Source: Yersinia similis (GTDB taxonomy: Bacteria > Pseudomonadota > Gammaproteobacteria > Enterobacterales > Enterobacteriaceae). Taken from it: 64,000 nt of DNA. The notes beneath the pieces were generated by a model that made no database searches, was not told where the DNA came from, and saw only the letters and a list, made by a program, of their open reading frames with translations. A program made the position numbers and the translations under genes. Below, one piece after another: positions 38,643-50,916 of the stretch. Each line of letters begins with the position of its first letter. The stretch's first letter is position 1. Location: positions 1 through 64,000 of the forward strand of contig NZ_CGBP01000014.1 in NCBI RefSeq assembly GCF_001053095.1, read 5' to 3'.

Positions 38643-40370
38643 TTAGCAGAGTGTTTTCTCTTCGATGAATGTGGTAACCAAATCCATCAATTCCTTCGCT
38701 GTTGGCTGAGCCAGTGCCTGCTCTGCCAACACCTTCACATCTTCGAAATTCGTGTTACGGATAATTTTCTTGATGCGTGGGATCGAAATTGCACTCATGC
38801 TGAACTCATCCAGCCCCATGCCCAATAACAACAGTGTAGCACGTTCATCGCCAGCAAGTTCACCGCACATACCGGTCCACTTACCTTCAGCGTGAGATGC
38901 ATCAATAACCTGTTTTATCAGGCCCAATACTGATGGTGACATTGGATTATAGAGATGAGAAATCAGCTCATTGCCACGATCTACTGCCAGAGTATACTGA
39001 GTTAGATCGTTTGTCCCAATACTAAAGAAGTCAACTTCTTTAGCTAAATGGCGAGCGATAACCGCCGCCGCTGGTGTTTCAACCATTACACCGACCTCGA
39101 TAGTTTCATCAAAGGCCTTATTTTCTTCACGTAGCTGGCTTTTCAGCAGTTCAAGTTCTGCTTTCAGTTCACGGACTTCTTCGACCGAAATAATCATCGG
39201 GAACATGATACGCAACTTACCAAACGCCGATGCCCGCAAGATTGCCCGCAGTTGTGCGTGCAGAATTTCTTTGCGATCCATAGCGATACGAATGGCACGC
39301 CAGCCAAGGAATGGGTTTTCTTCTTTCGGCAAGTTCATATACGGCAGATCTTTGTCGCCACCGATGTCCATTGTGCGGACGATAACTGCCTGAGAACCCA
39401 TAGCTTCTGCTACGGCTTTATAAGCCTGGAACTGCTCTTCTTCTGTAGGCAGAGAGTCGCGGTCCATGAATAGAAATTCGGTACGATACAGACCAACACC
39501 TTCAGCGCCATTACGCTCAGCACCGGCGATATCACGCACAGTACCAATGTTGGCAACCACTTCAACCTGATGACCATCAAGGGTGATAGCTGGCAGGTCT
39601 TTCAATTTAGCTAATTCATTCTTTTCGGTGATGTACTGGTTTTTCACCGCTTTCAACTGCTCGATCACATCGGCAGTTGGATTCAAATACACTTTGTTGT
39701 TAACTGCATCGAGGATCAAGTAATCATCATTCTTGACCTGCTTGGTCACATTACTGGTGCCAACGATGGCGGGTAATTCCAGAGAACGAGCCATAATCGA
39801 GGTGTGAGAGGTACGGCCACCAATATCGGTGATGAACCCTAACACTTTATCCAGATTAAGCTGTGCGGTTTCTGACGGTGTCAAATCGGTGGCAACCAGA
39901 ATGACTTCATCCTGAATCGCACTCAGATCAACAATGTTCAGACCAAGAATATTTTTCAGCAGGCGTTTACCGATGTCACGTACGTCAGCGGCACGTTCTT
40001 TTAGGTATTCGTCATCTAATTCTTCCAAGGCTTTTGCCTGGCCTTCAATGACAGAATAAGCGGCTGCATCAGCAGAGGCATGCTCATCTTTGATGAGGGC
40101 TATGATTTCCTGCTCAAGCTCTTCGTCTTCCAATAGCATGATATGCCCTTCGAAGATGGCAGCTTTCTCTTCGCCTAGGCTTACACCAGCTTTGGTCTTA
40201 ATCGCTTCTAACTGCTCAGCCGCTTTGGCGCGCCCAGTTTTGAAACGCTCGACTTCCTGCTCCACTTGGTCAGCAGAGATCTTTTTCCGGTTGATGACAA
40301 TCTCATCTTCTTTCAGTAGAAGTGCTTTACCAAAAGCGATACCCGGTGATACTAAAATGCCTGAAATCAT
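38643..40370 (-). CDS. ptsI: PTS enzyme I (PtsI)
   Basis: Phosphoenolpyruvate-protein phosphotransferase, the first step of the sugar PTS. 575 residues. The phospho-acceptor His189 lies in [16 protein letters not shown]; the PEP-binding domain has [15 protein letters not shown] near 292, and the catalytic Cys lies in [13 protein letters not shown] near 502. Cytoplasmic dimer. 48 bases separate it from ptsH upstream and from crr downstream. Confidence 0.98.
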   Translation of the reverse strand: MISGILVSPGIAFGKALLLKEDEIVINRKKISADQVEQEVERFKTGRAKAAEQLEAIKTKAGVSLGEEKAAIFEGHIMLLEDEELEQEIIALIKDEHASADAAAYSVIEGQAKALEELDDEYLKERAADVRDIGKRLLKNILGLNIVDLSAIQDEVILVATDLTPSETAQLNLDKVLGFITDIGGRTSHTSIMARSLELPAIVGTSNVTKQVKNDDYLILDAVNNKVYLNPTADVIEQLKAVKNQYITEKNELAKLKDLPAITLDGHQVEVVANIGTVRDIAGAERNGAEGVGLYRTEFLFMDRDSLPTEEEQFQAYKAVAEAMGSQAVIVRTMDIGGDKDLPYMNLPKEENPFLGWRAIRIAMDRKEILHAQLRAILRASAFGKLRIMFPMIISVEEVRELKAELELLKSQLREENKAFDETIEVGVMVETPAAAVIARHLAKEVDFFSIGTNDLTQYTLAVDRGNELISHLYNPMSPSVLGLIKQVIDASHAEGKWTGMCGELAGDERATLLLLGMGLDEFSMSAISIPRIKKIIRNTNFEDVKVLAEQALAQPTAKELMDLVTTFIEEKTLC

Positions 40371-40418
40371 AACCCTACCTTACTCTTGACTGGTGTTAAC
40401 TAAAAAAGAGCGCGTTGA

Positions 40419-40676
40419 TTACTCAAGCTCTGCCATCAGTTTTACCAGATGCTCAACCGCTTTTTTCTCATCTTCACCTTCAGCAGAGATCGAGACTACA
40501 GTACCTTGGGTCAGGCCTAAAGTTTGCAGTTTAAACAGGCTCTTGGCACTGGCACTTTTACCGTTTGAGGTCACAGTAATTTCAGAGGTAAAGCCTTTCG
40601 CTTCTTTAACGAACTGAGCAGCAGGACGGGTGTGTAGACCGTTTGGAGCAGTAATAGTAACTTCTTGCTGGAACAT
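40419..40676 (-). CDS. ptsH: PTS phosphocarrier HPr (PtsH)
   Basis: 85-residue carrier moving phosphate from enzyme I to sugar-specific IIA proteins. His15 is in [13 protein letters not shown], and the regulatory-site region is [14 protein letters not shown]. First gene of the pts operon, with a leader of several hundred bases upstream. Confidence 0.98.
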   Translation of the reverse strand: MFQQEVTITAPNGLHTRPAAQFVKEAKGFTSEITVTSNGKSASAKSLFKLQTLGLTQGTVVSISAEGEDEKKAVEHLVKLMAELE

Positions 40677-41107
40677 TGTGTTTCCCCAACTGATTGGATT
40701 TATGTTGTGAGGCTAAAGTTTAGTGTAAATTATAAACTTTAGCCTGTGTATTGGTGTGCGCATTACTAACAATTAGCATTACTAACGATACGCATAACTA
40801 AACAATATAGGGCCTGCGCATGACTATGCCTTAACCATTGGCAACTCACAAAGACAGTTTTAGATTCTGACTTGGGTGCAGATCTAAACGACCCTATCGT
40901 ATCTAAGGATAATGCTCTCTTTGCATTATGTCTTCAATCTGCGTTTAGTCATGCCATCTTTTGTTGTACTGCAAAATAGATAAATCGATTCAGCCTTAGG
41001 TGTGACTGAAACGCGATTAATTTCGCGTATCAAAATAATTACCCGTTAAATACTAAACCCGAAGGGTAAAATCAATCTTTATGTAGTAAAAACTTTGATG
41101 TACTCCA
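40677..41107 (-). promoter_or_regulatory. ptsH leader and promoter region
   Basis: About 430 non-coding bases. In E. coli the ptsH region has two main promoters controlled by CRP and repressors. Here TCAGTCACACC on the minus strand near 41004 gives a CRP half-site, but a full palindrome is not evident. No small ORF is convincing. Confidence 0.4.
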
Positions 41108-41140
41108 CAAAAAAAGCACCCGAAAGGGTGCTTTTTTTGC
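41108..41140 (-). terminator. cysK terminator
   Basis: AAAAGCACCC and GGGTGCTTTT with a GAAA tetraloop, with A and T runs on both sides, form a strong bidirectional hairpin just past the cysK stop at 41161. Confidence 0.93.
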
Positions 41141-41160
41141 ATTTAGTGCGGTAGCCCAGA

Positions 41161-42129
41161 CTACTGTTGCAGCTCTTGCTCTGTGAACAAATCTGCGAAC
41201 AATGCTGTACTTAAATACCGTTCACCCGAGGAGGGAAGAATAACCACAATTGTTTTGTCAGTAAAGCCTTCCTCTTCTGAAAGCTTAACTGCGGCAGCAA
41301 CGGCAGCACCTGAAGAAATACCAGCTAGAATGCCTTCTTCATCCATTAAACGGCGGGCCATCGAAATAGCTTCGTCATTGGTTATCAGTGCTACACGATC
41401 AACCAGACTCAAGTCGAGGTTACCGGGGATAAAACCCGCACCAATACCTTGGATTTTATGCGGACCAGGTTTGATTTCCTGACCGGCCAGCGCTTGGGTA
41501 ATCACGGGGGAGTCAGTGGGTTCGACGGCAACAGTCGTGATGGCTTTGCCTTTGGTGTTTTTAATATAGCGGCTGACACCGGTCAGGGTACCGCCAGTAC
41601 CTACCCCAGAGACGAAGACATCTACATCACCATCAGTATCTTCCCAGATTTCTGGGCCGGTGGTTTTTTCATGAATTTCAGGGTTAGCCGGGTTACTGAA
41701 TTGTTGCAAGATAAGATAGCGTTCTGGATCGGTTGCTTGAATTTCTTCCGCTTTGGCAATCGCGCCCTTCATCCCTTTAGCACCTTCGGTAAGTACCAAA
41801 TTGGCTCCCAGTGCTTTCAGCAACTTGCGGCGCTCAATACTCATGGTTTCAGGCATGGTAAGGGTTAATTTATAGCCGCGTGCAGCGGCGACAAATGCCA
41901 GGGCAACACCCGTATTCCCGCTGGTTGGCTCAACCAGTTCTTTGCCTGCAGTAAGAATGCCCCGTTTTTCAGCATCCCAAATCATGTTGGAACCGATACG
42001 GCACTTCACACTGAAACTTGGGTTACGCGATTCAACTTTCGCCAAAATACGTCCGTTGCCGATACGGTTCAGTCGAACCAGCGGCGTATGGCCGATTGTT
42101 AAAGAATTGTCTTCATATATCTTGCTCAT
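41161..42129 (-). CDS. cysK: Cysteine synthase A CysK
   Basis: Main O-acetylserine sulfhydrylase, making cysteine from sulfide. 322 residues. PLP Lys42 in [15 protein letters not shown], substrate loop [12 protein letters not shown], phosphate loop [17 protein letters not shown]. Cytoplasmic; in this family it also binds CysE through the latter's C terminus. It follows cysZ in the same direction with a 156-base gap that should hold a CysB-responsive promoter. Confidence 0.97.
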   Translation of the reverse strand: MSKIYEDNSLTIGHTPLVRLNRIGNGRILAKVESRNPSFSVKCRIGSNMIWDAEKRGILTAGKELVEPTSGNTGVALAFVAAARGYKLTLTMPETMSIERRKLLKALGANLVLTEGAKGMKGAIAKAEEIQATDPERYLILQQFSNPANPEIHEKTTGPEIWEDTDGDVDVFVSGVGTGGTLTGVSRYIKNTKGKAITTVAVEPTDSPVITQALAGQEIKPGPHKIQGIGAGFIPGNLDLSLVDRVALITNDEAISMARRLMDEEGILAGISSGAAVAAAVKLSEEEGFTDKTIVVILPSSGERYLSTALFADLFTEQELQQ

Positions 42130-42285
42130 AGCCCGTCCTTTAACTCTATGAAAATGTAGGGAACGTTCAAATCATACGCGAACAGTATGGCTATGGAAGT
42201 AAGTAATTGTTATATCGATATGTTATTAAGAAATAAGTTTTAATCCCAATAACAAGGGCGTGTTAGACACGCCCACTGAAAATGA

Positions 42286-43020
42286 TCATGGCAGTTGAAT
42301 AAACTGGCTGCGATAGCGATCAACCCACATGGCGGTAGCGCCACAAACGGCCACTGGCATAATCACCAAGTTTAGGAAGGGTATCATGGTGAATAAGCTC
42401 ACCAGAGCACCAAATTGCAAGTTATCGACTTTATTCTGACGCAGCGCAATGCGCATCTGTTGGAAACTGACTTTATGGTTATCAAAAGGATAGTCACAGT
42501 ATTGGATCGATAGCATCCAGGCACTGAACAAGAACCATAATACTGGAGCCACTGTTTGACCAACGCCAGGGACAAAATAGAGCAGTAACAACACGAGCGC
42601 TCGTGGTAAGTAGTAAGCCAATTTGCGCCATTCTCGCGCCATGATACGGGGTAAATCTTTGACGATCCCCCAAATTCCCGTATCGGGTAGGGGCTTTCCG
42701 GTCAAACTGGCTTCCAACTGTTCAGCCAGCAAGCCATTAAACGGTGCTGCAATGATATTGGCGAGTGTACTGAACAGATAACTGAATACCAGCAGTAGTG
42801 AAATCACCATCACTGGCCACAGTAAGTAACTTAGCCATTGCAGCCAACTGGGAATATGGCTCATTAACTGTGGAACCCAATCACCTATCCGATTGAATAA
42901 CCACCAAAAAGCCCCCCCCATTAGTAGAATATTCACCAATAAAGGTAAAATAACGAATCGCCGGATGCCAGGGCGAGAGATTAGTTGCCATCCTTGAGCA
43001 AAATAAGAGAAACCACTCAC
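42286..43020 (-). CDS. cysZ: Sulfate transporter CysZ
   Basis: 244-residue inner-membrane protein taking up sulfate for cysteine synthesis. Hydrophobic segments lie near 20-45, 65-95, 140-165 and 205-235. Conserved blocks include [19 protein letters not shown] and [20 protein letters not shown]. The order cysZ-cysK, divergent from zipA, matches E. coli. A GGCGTG/CACGCC hairpin at 42258-42274 may end its transcript. Confidence 0.95.
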   Translation of the reverse strand: MSGFSYFAQGWQLISRPGIRRFVILPLLVNILLMGGAFWWLFNRIGDWVPQLMSHIPSWLQWLSYLLWPVMVISLLLVFSYLFSTLANIIAAPFNGLLAEQLEASLTGKPLPDTGIWGIVKDLPRIMAREWRKLAYYLPRALVLLLLYFVPGVGQTVAPVLWFLFSAWMLSIQYCDYPFDNHKVSFQQMRIALRQNKVDNLQFGALVSLFTMIPFLNLVIMPVAVCGATAMWVDRYRSQFIQLP

Positions 43021-43268
43021 TTTATTACCGCCTTTTTTACGTATGTCATGCCATTCCGTTCACTATAATCTTATTGACCGGTGTATCATATCGGTATGAT
43101 TTCCCACTGCATAGTCGTATTTTGTGCAAAAATTAAGCGAAACACCTAGCATAATCATCTTTCTTCGAAGAAAATTGAGCACGGACTTGCACTTGTGTTC
43201 GTTGGGAAATAGAGTTAAAGGGTGAATGTTTGCCGCGGTGGCAATGTATTGGAACAACAGAGATAGTA

Positions 43269-44255
43269 ATGATGCAGGATTTGCGTCTGATATTAATCGT
43301 TGTTGGCGCGATCGCCATAATAGCGTTGTTATTGCATGGTTTGTGGACCAGCCGTAAAGAGCGCTCTTCACTTTTTCGCGATCGCCCAGTTAAACGTACA
43401 AAACAAGAACGTGTTGAAACCCCGATCGAGAGTCTCGATGAAGGGGTAGGAGAAGTGCGCGTCCGCACGTCTCACCCACAAGAAAAGTCTTCATTTAATC
43501 ATCTTGATGATGATGACGATGAAGTGCCGGTTATTCAGCATGCTGAAACAAAACCGGCTCAGGCTAAGACGGCATCTCGTCAGACGCCTTTTGCTTCAGT
43601 ACAAACAGATTATGACGACCCGCTTTTGGGGGGGCTATCTGCTGAACAACCACCGCATGACTTATCGCGTGATCCTTTGCTTGGCACGGTTGATGAATCT
43701 TATTCACAGCTGCAACACGCAGAGCCACCGCATGTGGAAAAACCTGCACCTCAGGTGGCTTCACAACAGCATGTGGAATCTCAGCAAGAGCCAGTCGCTC
43801 CAGCACCCGAAGCGAAACCACAAAAGCTAAAAGAAACTGTTTTGGTGCTGCACGTCGCAGCGCATCACGGTGGTGTTATCGGTGGTGAGGTACTACTGCA
43901 AAGTGTTCTTCAATCTGGTTTCCAGTTCGGCGAGATGGGTATTTTCCATCGCCATCTTAGCCCTGCAGGCAGCGGGCCGGTCTTATTCAGTCTGGCGAAT
44001 ATGGTAAAACCAGGTTCATTTGACCCTGACACTATGTCTGATTTTTCAACGCCCGGTGTTTCAATGTTTATGATGGTACCGTCATACGGCGATGCGAATC
44101 AGAACTTTAAATTAATGCTGCAATCAGCCCAACGTATTGCCGATGACGTCGGTGGTGTGGTGTTAGATGATGAACGCCGCATGATGACCCCGCAGAAATT
44201 GGAATCGTATAAGGCGCGTATCCGTGAAGTGCTGGATGCGAATACAATTGCTTGA
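43269..44255 (+). CDS. zipA: Cell division protein ZipA
   Basis: Anchors FtsZ to the inner membrane and recruits later divisome proteins. 328 residues from the ATG at 43269 ([13 protein letters not shown]); the frame is open upstream to 43230 but this start is conserved. N-terminal helix ([20 protein letters not shown]), then a charged segment and a Pro/Gln/Glu-rich flexible linker (~85-185), then the globular FtsZ-binding domain (~190-328, [20 protein letters not shown]). An acidic run DDDDDE lies near residue 80. Confidence 0.96.
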   Translation: MMQDLRLILIVVGAIAIIALLLHGLWTSRKERSSLFRDRPVKRTKQERVETPIESLDEGVGEVRVRTSHPQEKSSFNHLDDDDDEVPVIQHAETKPAQAKTASRQTPFASVQTDYDDPLLGGLSAEQPPHDLSRDPLLGTVDESYSQLQHAEPPHVEKPAPQVASQQHVESQQEPVAPAPEAKPQKLKETVLVLHVAAHHGGVIGGEVLLQSVLQSGFQFGEMGIFHRHLSPAGSGPVLFSLANMVKPGSFDPDTMSDFSTPGVSMFMMVPSYGDANQNFKLMLQSAQRIADDVGGVVLDDERRMMTPQKLESYKARIREVLDANTIA

Positions 44256-44304
44256 TGATCTTTTTTTATAAAGCGATTGCCTCGTAATAAACCGAATTAA
44301 CCCG

Positions 44305-44331
44305 AACCCCCGCATGCCGGGGGTTTTTTAT
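44305..44331 (+). terminator. zipA terminator
   Basis: The GC-rich hairpin CCCCCG...CGGGGG is followed by six T, 50 bases after the zipA stop and just before ligA. Confidence 0.9.
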
Positions 44332-44343
44332 CTTTGGTGATGA

Positions 44344-46359
<2,016 letters not shown>

Positions 46360-46378
46360 TCCTAACGCCGGGGGCGAT

Positions 46379-46594
46379 ATGGAAAAAGAGAATTTGATTG
46401 AGATTGCGAATACCCGAATGCCTTTTGGTAAATACCAAGGGCGGGTGTTGATCGACTTGCCGGAAGAGTACCTATTATGGTTTGCGCGCAAAGGTGAATT
46501 TCCGCAAGGCAAACTGGGGATGCTGATGGAGATGACATTAGCGATCAAGATAGAAGGGCTAGACAGCTTAGTGAATCCGCTGAAAATTGGCTAA
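46379..46594 (+). CDS. ypeB: DUF3820 family protein YpeB
   Basis: 71 residues when started at the ATG at 46379, which has GGGGGC just upstream; a GTG at 46352 overlaps the ligA end and is not conserved. Matches E. coli YpeB closely (LIEIANTRMPFGKYQGR, DLPEEYLLWFARKGEFP). Function unknown. It follows ligA by 19 bases and is probably co-transcribed, as in E. coli. Confidence 0.9.
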   Translation: MEKENLIEIANTRMPFGKYQGRVLIDLPEEYLLWFARKGEFPQGKLGMLMEMTLAIKIEGLDSLVNPLKIG

Positions 46595-46713
46595 ATCTGG
46601 CTAACAAATGGCGATGGAAAGACCAACTCGAAATGATGAACTATAGTAGGCCAGCCATCGCCATTTCACCACGTAGTATCGTACTTCACCACATAGTAAG
46701 GTACAAAACGCCA

Positions 46714-47049
46714 TCAGATATAAACGTTAATCTGATTCTGCGCAGAGGGGCGATTTACCCCATCAGCTGTAGGTGTACTCACCGTATTGTTGTCACTTTC
46801 TTTGGTTTTATCTACGTCATCAGACTGAATTTTGGCAATTTCAGCGCGTAGCGCAGCAATTTGGGTCTCAATCAGTTGCTGCTGTTTTTGTAATTCATCA
46901 GTGCTCAGATCCGTATCTTTTAAGGCACTTAATTGTTCTGTCAGTTTTTGGAGCTGCTGATTAAGGGACTTAATTTGTGCCGCTGTACTGCTCTCAGAAG
47001 TGCTGCTACTGGTGACTGAAACTGATGATGCAGAGATTGTATTCGACAT
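46714..47049 (-). CDS. FlxA-like coiled-coil protein
   Basis: 111 residues. A Ser-rich N terminus is followed by a coiled coil over ~24-80 with heptads rich in Leu, Gln and Lys (AAQIKSLNQQLQKLTEQLSA, then QQQLIETQIAALRAEIAKIQ), then a polar tail. Resembles E. coli FlxA, a flagellar-sigma-dependent gene of unknown function. No signal peptide. It stands alone, convergent with ypeB. No flagellar promoter was identified with confidence. Confidence 0.75.
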   Translation of the reverse strand: MSNTISASSVSVTSSSTSESSTAAQIKSLNQQLQKLTEQLSALKDTDLSTDELQKQQQLIETQIAALRAEIAKIQSDDVDKTKESDNNTVSTPTADGVNRPSAQNQINVYI

Positions 47050-47163
47050 TATTATTCCTCAGAAATACATGAGTGGAATAATGCTTATCGACGGGCAGAT
47101 ATTAACCTTTAACGTTTGAAGTGACTTTTACACAATCTTATCACTTGGCTATTTTGGGGATAG

Positions 47164-47724
47164 CTAAGGAACTACATGTAAATTTGGCCAATGTTGTAGC
47201 CAGCTTTTGCTGTTGACCCGTTGATAAAAGGTCGTTAGTTCGCCATTTTTTGGATTTAGTGTGACCGTTAGGGCAAAAAGCGCAGCTAAACCAAGAGGGG
47301 AAATTAACTCAATGTCGCCCTTATCTGTGAGTCTGGCGCCAATAGCGGTTTCGATTTCAATCCAATAGCTGATGGCATCTTCAGTGCTGGTATATGGCAG
47401 GCGGTCGCTATGCAGATGCATCCTCGCCTGGTTTTTCACAGACCAAGGTAATCTGTTTTTCTGAGCCGTTTGCTTATGAAGCAATAGCGCCTCTAGCTGT
47501 AAATCATGCTGCTTACTGATATCTTTCTTATCGAAATAGACCAAATCAATATCATTCAGTGGAGTTGGGGAAAGATATCCATGCAATTGATCCCACACCA
47601 GATTACGGACAAAACCTGCCGCCAGGCACCACTGGTTTAACCCTAGTTCACGAGCCGCATACAGTGCCTGCATACGATAAGGGTCAGCTCGTAGCCACTG
47701 AATAATTTGTTGATGTGGATCCAT
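47164..47724 (-). CDS. Nucleotidyltransferase-like protein (PF06042 type)
   Basis: 186 residues. The segment WCLAAGFVRNLVWDQLHGY followed by LNDIDLVYFDKKD is the polymerase-beta-like core of the DUF925/NTP_transf_6 family, with the DxD acidic pair. A conserved RMHLHSDRLPYTSTEDAISY follows. The family is widespread in bacteria and uncharacterised. Single gene, not linked to an antitoxin here. Intact. Confidence 0.82.
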   Translation of the reverse strand: MDPHQQIIQWLRADPYRMQALYAARELGLNQWCLAAGFVRNLVWDQLHGYLSPTPLNDIDLVYFDKKDISKQHDLQLEALLLHKQTAQKNRLPWSVKNQARMHLHSDRLPYTSTEDAISYWIEIETAIGARLTDKGDIELISPLGLAALFALTVTLNPKNGELTTFYQRVNSKSWLQHWPNLHVVP

Positions 47725-47884
47725 TCTTAATCCTCATAGTAATCAATATCATTAATATGAAGACAGGATAGCAGTAATCGATAACGGTATAGAGGACTGG
47801 TTAATTTTCACAGTCAGTTTTAGCGGTTCGGTTTTACGTTTATCGATGATGTAACGAGGGAAGGGCCTGTCGGCGCTGAAAAGC
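47725..47884. other. Gap between nucleotidyltransferase-like gene and tRNA-Ala
   Basis: About 160 bases; should include the promoter of the minus-strand gene at 47164. Nothing else recognised. Confidence 0.4.
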
Positions 47885-47911
47885 AAAAAACCGGCCAGAA
47901 GCCGGTTTTTT
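47885..47911 (-). terminator. tRNA-Ala operon terminator
   Basis: AAAAAACCGGC and GCCGGTTTTTT pair perfectly around CAGAA, giving a strong terminator just downstream of the second minus-strand tRNA-Ala. Confidence 0.92.
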
Positions 47912-47917
47912 AAAGGG

Positions 47918-47993
<76 letters not shown>

Positions 47994-48071
47994 ACAAATG
48001 TGGTTGTTCGTACTGATTTATCTATGTGTCCCCAATTTATTCATTTGATTGTTCAATCAAACCAAGAAATG

Positions 48072-48147
<76 letters not shown>

Positions 48148-48181
48148 AATGCGCACATAATAAATCGTGTGAACGGGGCGC

Positions 48182-48210
48182 ATGATATGAGACACCCGAA
48201 ACTGTGTCAA
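48182..48210 (-). promoter_or_regulatory. tRNA-Ala operon promoter
   Basis: On the minus strand TTGACA (48210-48205), 17 bases, then TATCAT (48187-48182), followed by a GC-rich discriminator GCGCCCCG. This is the form of a stringently controlled stable-RNA promoter, ~35 bases before the tRNA. Confidence 0.8.
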
Positions 48211-48330
48211 CGGCTAAATCGATTTCTCGCGTTAAGCGCTGAAAAAGCGGTCAAATCAGCCTGCAAATAACATAATAAATGGAATGATGTTCACAACTTT
48301 GCTGTCACACCGCTGCTGCTATCAAATACC

Positions 48331-48356
48331 AAAAAGGCGACCAGCGTGGCCGCCTG
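48331..48356 (-). terminator. gltX terminator
   Basis: AGGCG and CGCCT with an inner complementary CCA/TGG form a hairpin followed on the minus strand by TTTTT, 23 bases past the gltX stop. Confidence 0.8.
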
Positions 48357-48378
48357 ATAACACTGAAAATGATAAATT

Positions 48379-49794
48379 CTACTGTTGAGATTCGCGTTCG
48401 CTGATAAAGGCCAGAGCTTTATCAATACGTGCCAGCGTGCGCGCTTGACCGATAGCATGAACAGTCACATCCATGCCGGGTGATTGACCAACGCCTGTCA
48501 CGGCAACACGCAATGGCATCCCCACTTTACCCATACCGACACCTAATTCATCCGCAGTACCCTGAATGGCGTTGTGGACGTTCTCTGTGGTCCATTCGGT
48601 GATGGCGGCGAGTTTAACTTTAACGGCTTCCAAAGGCTGGCGGGCAACGGGACGCAGGTGCTTTTTAGCGGCATCTACATCAAATTCGTCAAACTCTTCA
48701 TAGAAGTAACGGCAGGACTCCGCCATTTCTTTCAGTGTCTTACAACGTTCGCCCAGCAGTTTTACTATCTCAACGAGTTCAGGGCCATTACGTGTATCAA
48801 TACCCAGTTGTTCAACATGCCATGAAAGATGTACTGCAACCTGTTCAGGTGGCAGGCTGTTGATATAGTGATGATTCAGCCACTGAAGTTTTTCGGTATT
48901 AAAGGCACTGGCTGATTTACTAACGGCATCCAGGGTAAATAACTGGGTCATCTCTTCAATAGAGAAAATCTCTTGGTCGCCATGGGACCACCCTAAACGG
49001 ACTAAATAGTTCAACAACGCTTCCGGTAAATAACCATCATCACGGTATTGCATGACGCCAACAGCCCCGTGGCGTTTAGACAGTTTTTTGCCATCATCGC
49101 CCAAAATCATTGAGACGTGAGCATACTCAGGTACTGGTGCACCTAATGCTTTTAGAATATTAATCTGGCGAGGTGTGTTGTTAATATGATCTTCACCACG
49201 GATAACATGGGTGATCTCCATATCCCAGTCATCAATCACCACGCAGAAATTATAGGTTGGGGAACCATCAGTCCGGCGGATGATCAAGTCATCCAGTTCC
49301 TGATTGCTGAATTCGATTGGCCCACGAATTTTATCATCGAAAATAACAGAGCCTTCCTGCGGGTTACGAAAACGCACTACTGACGGCTCATCAGCGCCAT
49401 GAGTACATTGGCTGTCACGACAGTGACCATCGTAGCGGGGCTTCTCACCGTTAGCCATTTGAGCTTCACGCAATGCTTCCAGACGTTCTTTAGAGCAATA
49501 GCAGCGATAAGCAGTACCGGCATCAAGCATTTGGTCAATAACGGCGTTGTAGCGTTCAAAACGCTTGGTTTGGAAATACGGGCCTTCATCCCAATCCAGG
49601 TTCAGCCAGTTCATACCATCCATAATGGCGTCGATAGCTTCCTGTGTAGAGCGTTCAAGATCGGTGTCTTCAATACGCAGCACAAATTCGCCGCCTAAAT
49701 GGCGGCTGAATAGCCAGGAGTAGAGCGCAGTACGCGCGCCACCAACGTGGAGATAGCCGGTAGGGCTAGGTGCAAAACGGGTTTTGATTTTCAT
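48379..49794 (-). CDS. gltX: Glutamyl-tRNA synthetase GltX
   Basis: Charges tRNA-Glu. 471 residues, class I. HIGH-type motif [20 protein letters not shown] near residue 6, the KMSKS equivalent [12 protein letters not shown] near 235, and the Cys-rich zinc-binding insertion [15 protein letters not shown] ... DGHC near 98-127. Rossmann core, four-helix junction and C-terminal anticodon-binding helices (~330-471) are complete. It lies divergent from the tRNA-Val/Lys cluster, the same arrangement as in E. coli. Confidence 0.98.
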   Translation of the reverse strand: MKIKTRFAPSPTGYLHVGGARTALYSWLFSRHLGGEFVLRIEDTDLERSTQEAIDAIMDGMNWLNLDWDEGPYFQTKRFERYNAVIDQMLDAGTAYRCYCSKERLEALREAQMANGEKPRYDGHCRDSQCTHGADEPSVVRFRNPQEGSVIFDDKIRGPIEFSNQELDDLIIRRTDGSPTYNFCVVIDDWDMEITHVIRGEDHINNTPRQINILKALGAPVPEYAHVSMILGDDGKKLSKRHGAVGVMQYRDDGYLPEALLNYLVRLGWSHGDQEIFSIEEMTQLFTLDAVSKSASAFNTEKLQWLNHHYINSLPPEQVAVHLSWHVEQLGIDTRNGPELVEIVKLLGERCKTLKEMAESCRYFYEEFDEFDVDAAKKHLRPVARQPLEAVKVKLAAITEWTTENVHNAIQGTADELGVGMGKVGMPLRVAVTGVGQSPGMDVTVHAIGQARTLARIDKALAFISERESQQ

Positions 49795-50020
49795 TGGGAT
49801 TGATGCCTTATTACGCTACGCCTGCCCGCAGAGGCTGACAGTTGTTCGAAATTCTAAAAAGTAGGCGACATTCTACCACTGTGTGGTAATTCCTCAACGA
49901 CGTTACCGACCTGCAATTGATGATTACTGACATACATGGCTAAAGAGACGTCTGTGACGGTGATAAATCTCGCATCCTGTTTAAATTTGCGGCGAACGAT
50001 TGTTTTCGTTTTAAAAACCG

Positions 50021-50048
50021 TTGACTCACTTCGAACTATCCCTATAAT
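50021..50048 (+). promoter_or_regulatory. tRNA-Val/Lys operon promoter
   Basis: TTGACT (50021-50026), 16 bases, TATAAT (50043-50048), then the discriminator GCGACTCC. Position, perfect -10 and GC-containing discriminator fit a strong stable-RNA promoter for the four tRNA genes. Confidence 0.88.
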
Positions 50049-50068
50049 GCGACTCCAACAACACGGCG

Positions 50069-50144
50069 GGGCGATTAGCTCAGTTGGTAGAGCATCTCCT
50101 TTACACGGAGGGGGTCATCAGTTCGAATCTGGTATCGCCCACCA
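50069..50144 (+). tRNA. valU: tRNA-Val (TAC), copy 1
   Basis: 76 nt with encoded CCA. GGGCGAT/ATCGCCC acceptor stem, anticodon TAC in CTCCTTTACACGGAG, normal GTTCGAATC T loop. First of three identical tandem copies. Confidence 0.97.
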
Positions 50145-50180
50145 AGCTCGACGTGTTGTGCAGTAGAATGAGATAGATGA

Positions 50181-50256
50181 GGGCGATTAGCTCAGTTGGT
50201 AGAGCATCTCCTTTACACGGAGGGGGTCATCAGTTCGAATCTGGTATCGCCCACCA
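50181..50256 (+). tRNA. valX: tRNA-Val (TAC), copy 2
   Basis: Identical to copy 1; spacer of 36 bases. Confidence 0.97.
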
Positions 50257-50301
50257 CTCATCTCTCATTGATAGAAATAGTAAGAAATAAGTAGTAGAAG
50301 T

Positions 50302-50377
50302 GGGCGATTAGCTCAGTTGGTAGAGCATCTCCTTTACACGGAGGGGGTCATCAGTTCGAATCTGGTATCGCCCACCA
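50302..50377 (+). tRNA. valY: tRNA-Val (TAC), copy 3
   Basis: Identical to copies 1 and 2; spacer of 45 bases. Confidence 0.97.
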
Positions 50378-50404
50378 CTTCTTTTACCTATCAGATTATA
50401 TAAT

Positions 50405-50480
50405 GGGTCGTTAGCTCAGTTGGTAGAGCAGTTGACTTTTAATCAATTGGTCGCAGGTTCGAATCCCGCACGACCCACCA
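50405..50480 (+). tRNA. lysV: tRNA-Lys (TTT)
   Basis: 76 nt with CCA. GGGTCGT/ACGACCC acceptor, anticodon TTT in TTGACTTTTAATCAA. Last gene of the val-val-val-lys operon, the E. coli order. Its 3' end is partly repeated at 50704-50719. Confidence 0.97.
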
Positions 50481-50719
50481 TTATATCTAGTACCTCAAAA
50501 ACTCCCCACAAACTTAAAAATCGCATACTATACATGTCGTGTGGGTGACAAAATTGTATGGAACAATTTTGAACAACACTTGTGTTGGCCCGCAGGGCGA
50601 GTATCAGGATGATACGAGTAAAACCTGCGTTCAGGTTCGAGCCGAGCGAAGCGAGACAGCAACGCGTCAGCGTTGACCCGAAGGGCGAGGCCAGAGGCCG
50701 GGTAATCCCGCACGACCCA
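50481..50719 (+). repeat. Region downstream of tRNA-Lys ending in a 16-bp tRNA 3'-end repeat
   Basis: AATCCCGCACGACCCA at 50704-50719 repeats the 3' end of tRNA-Lys, ~240 bases on. Between them are two related blocks, CCCGCAGGGCGAG near 50589 and CCCGAAGGGCGAG near 50678, plus GC-rich hairpins such as GCCGAGCGAAGCGAG. It may be the scar of an element that used the tRNA as attachment site, or an rtT-like transcript tail. Confidence 0.55.
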
Positions 50720-50872
50720 TTATTATAAAGCCTATCAATCTCACTTATTCCGTCTCTACCTATTTCCTGTTCACTGCCCCATGATTTTCAGCTTACCGAC
50801 CTAAATACCCTAACCTTTCGCCCCCGAGGATAATCACTCGGAAAAATAATTTGATGCTGAATTATAGATACA

Positions 50873-50893
50873 AAAAAGGCGCCGTAGCGCCTC
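50873..50893 (-). terminator. nupC terminator
   Basis: GGCGC and GCGCC around a CGTA/TACG loop, followed on the minus strand by six T, 25 bases beyond the nupC stop. Confidence 0.9.
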
Positions 50894-50916
50894 GTTAAGA
50901 GATAGTTCATCGGTAC

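Noticed and set aside
47164-47724. Toxin-type nucleotidyltransferase like the one in the island
   Set aside because: It belongs to a different, widely conserved single-gene family and has no partner gene here.
50069-50377. Regularly spaced identical 76-bp units looking like a repeat array or CRISPR
   Set aside because: Each unit folds as a complete tRNA-Val with CCA; spacers are unequal and few.
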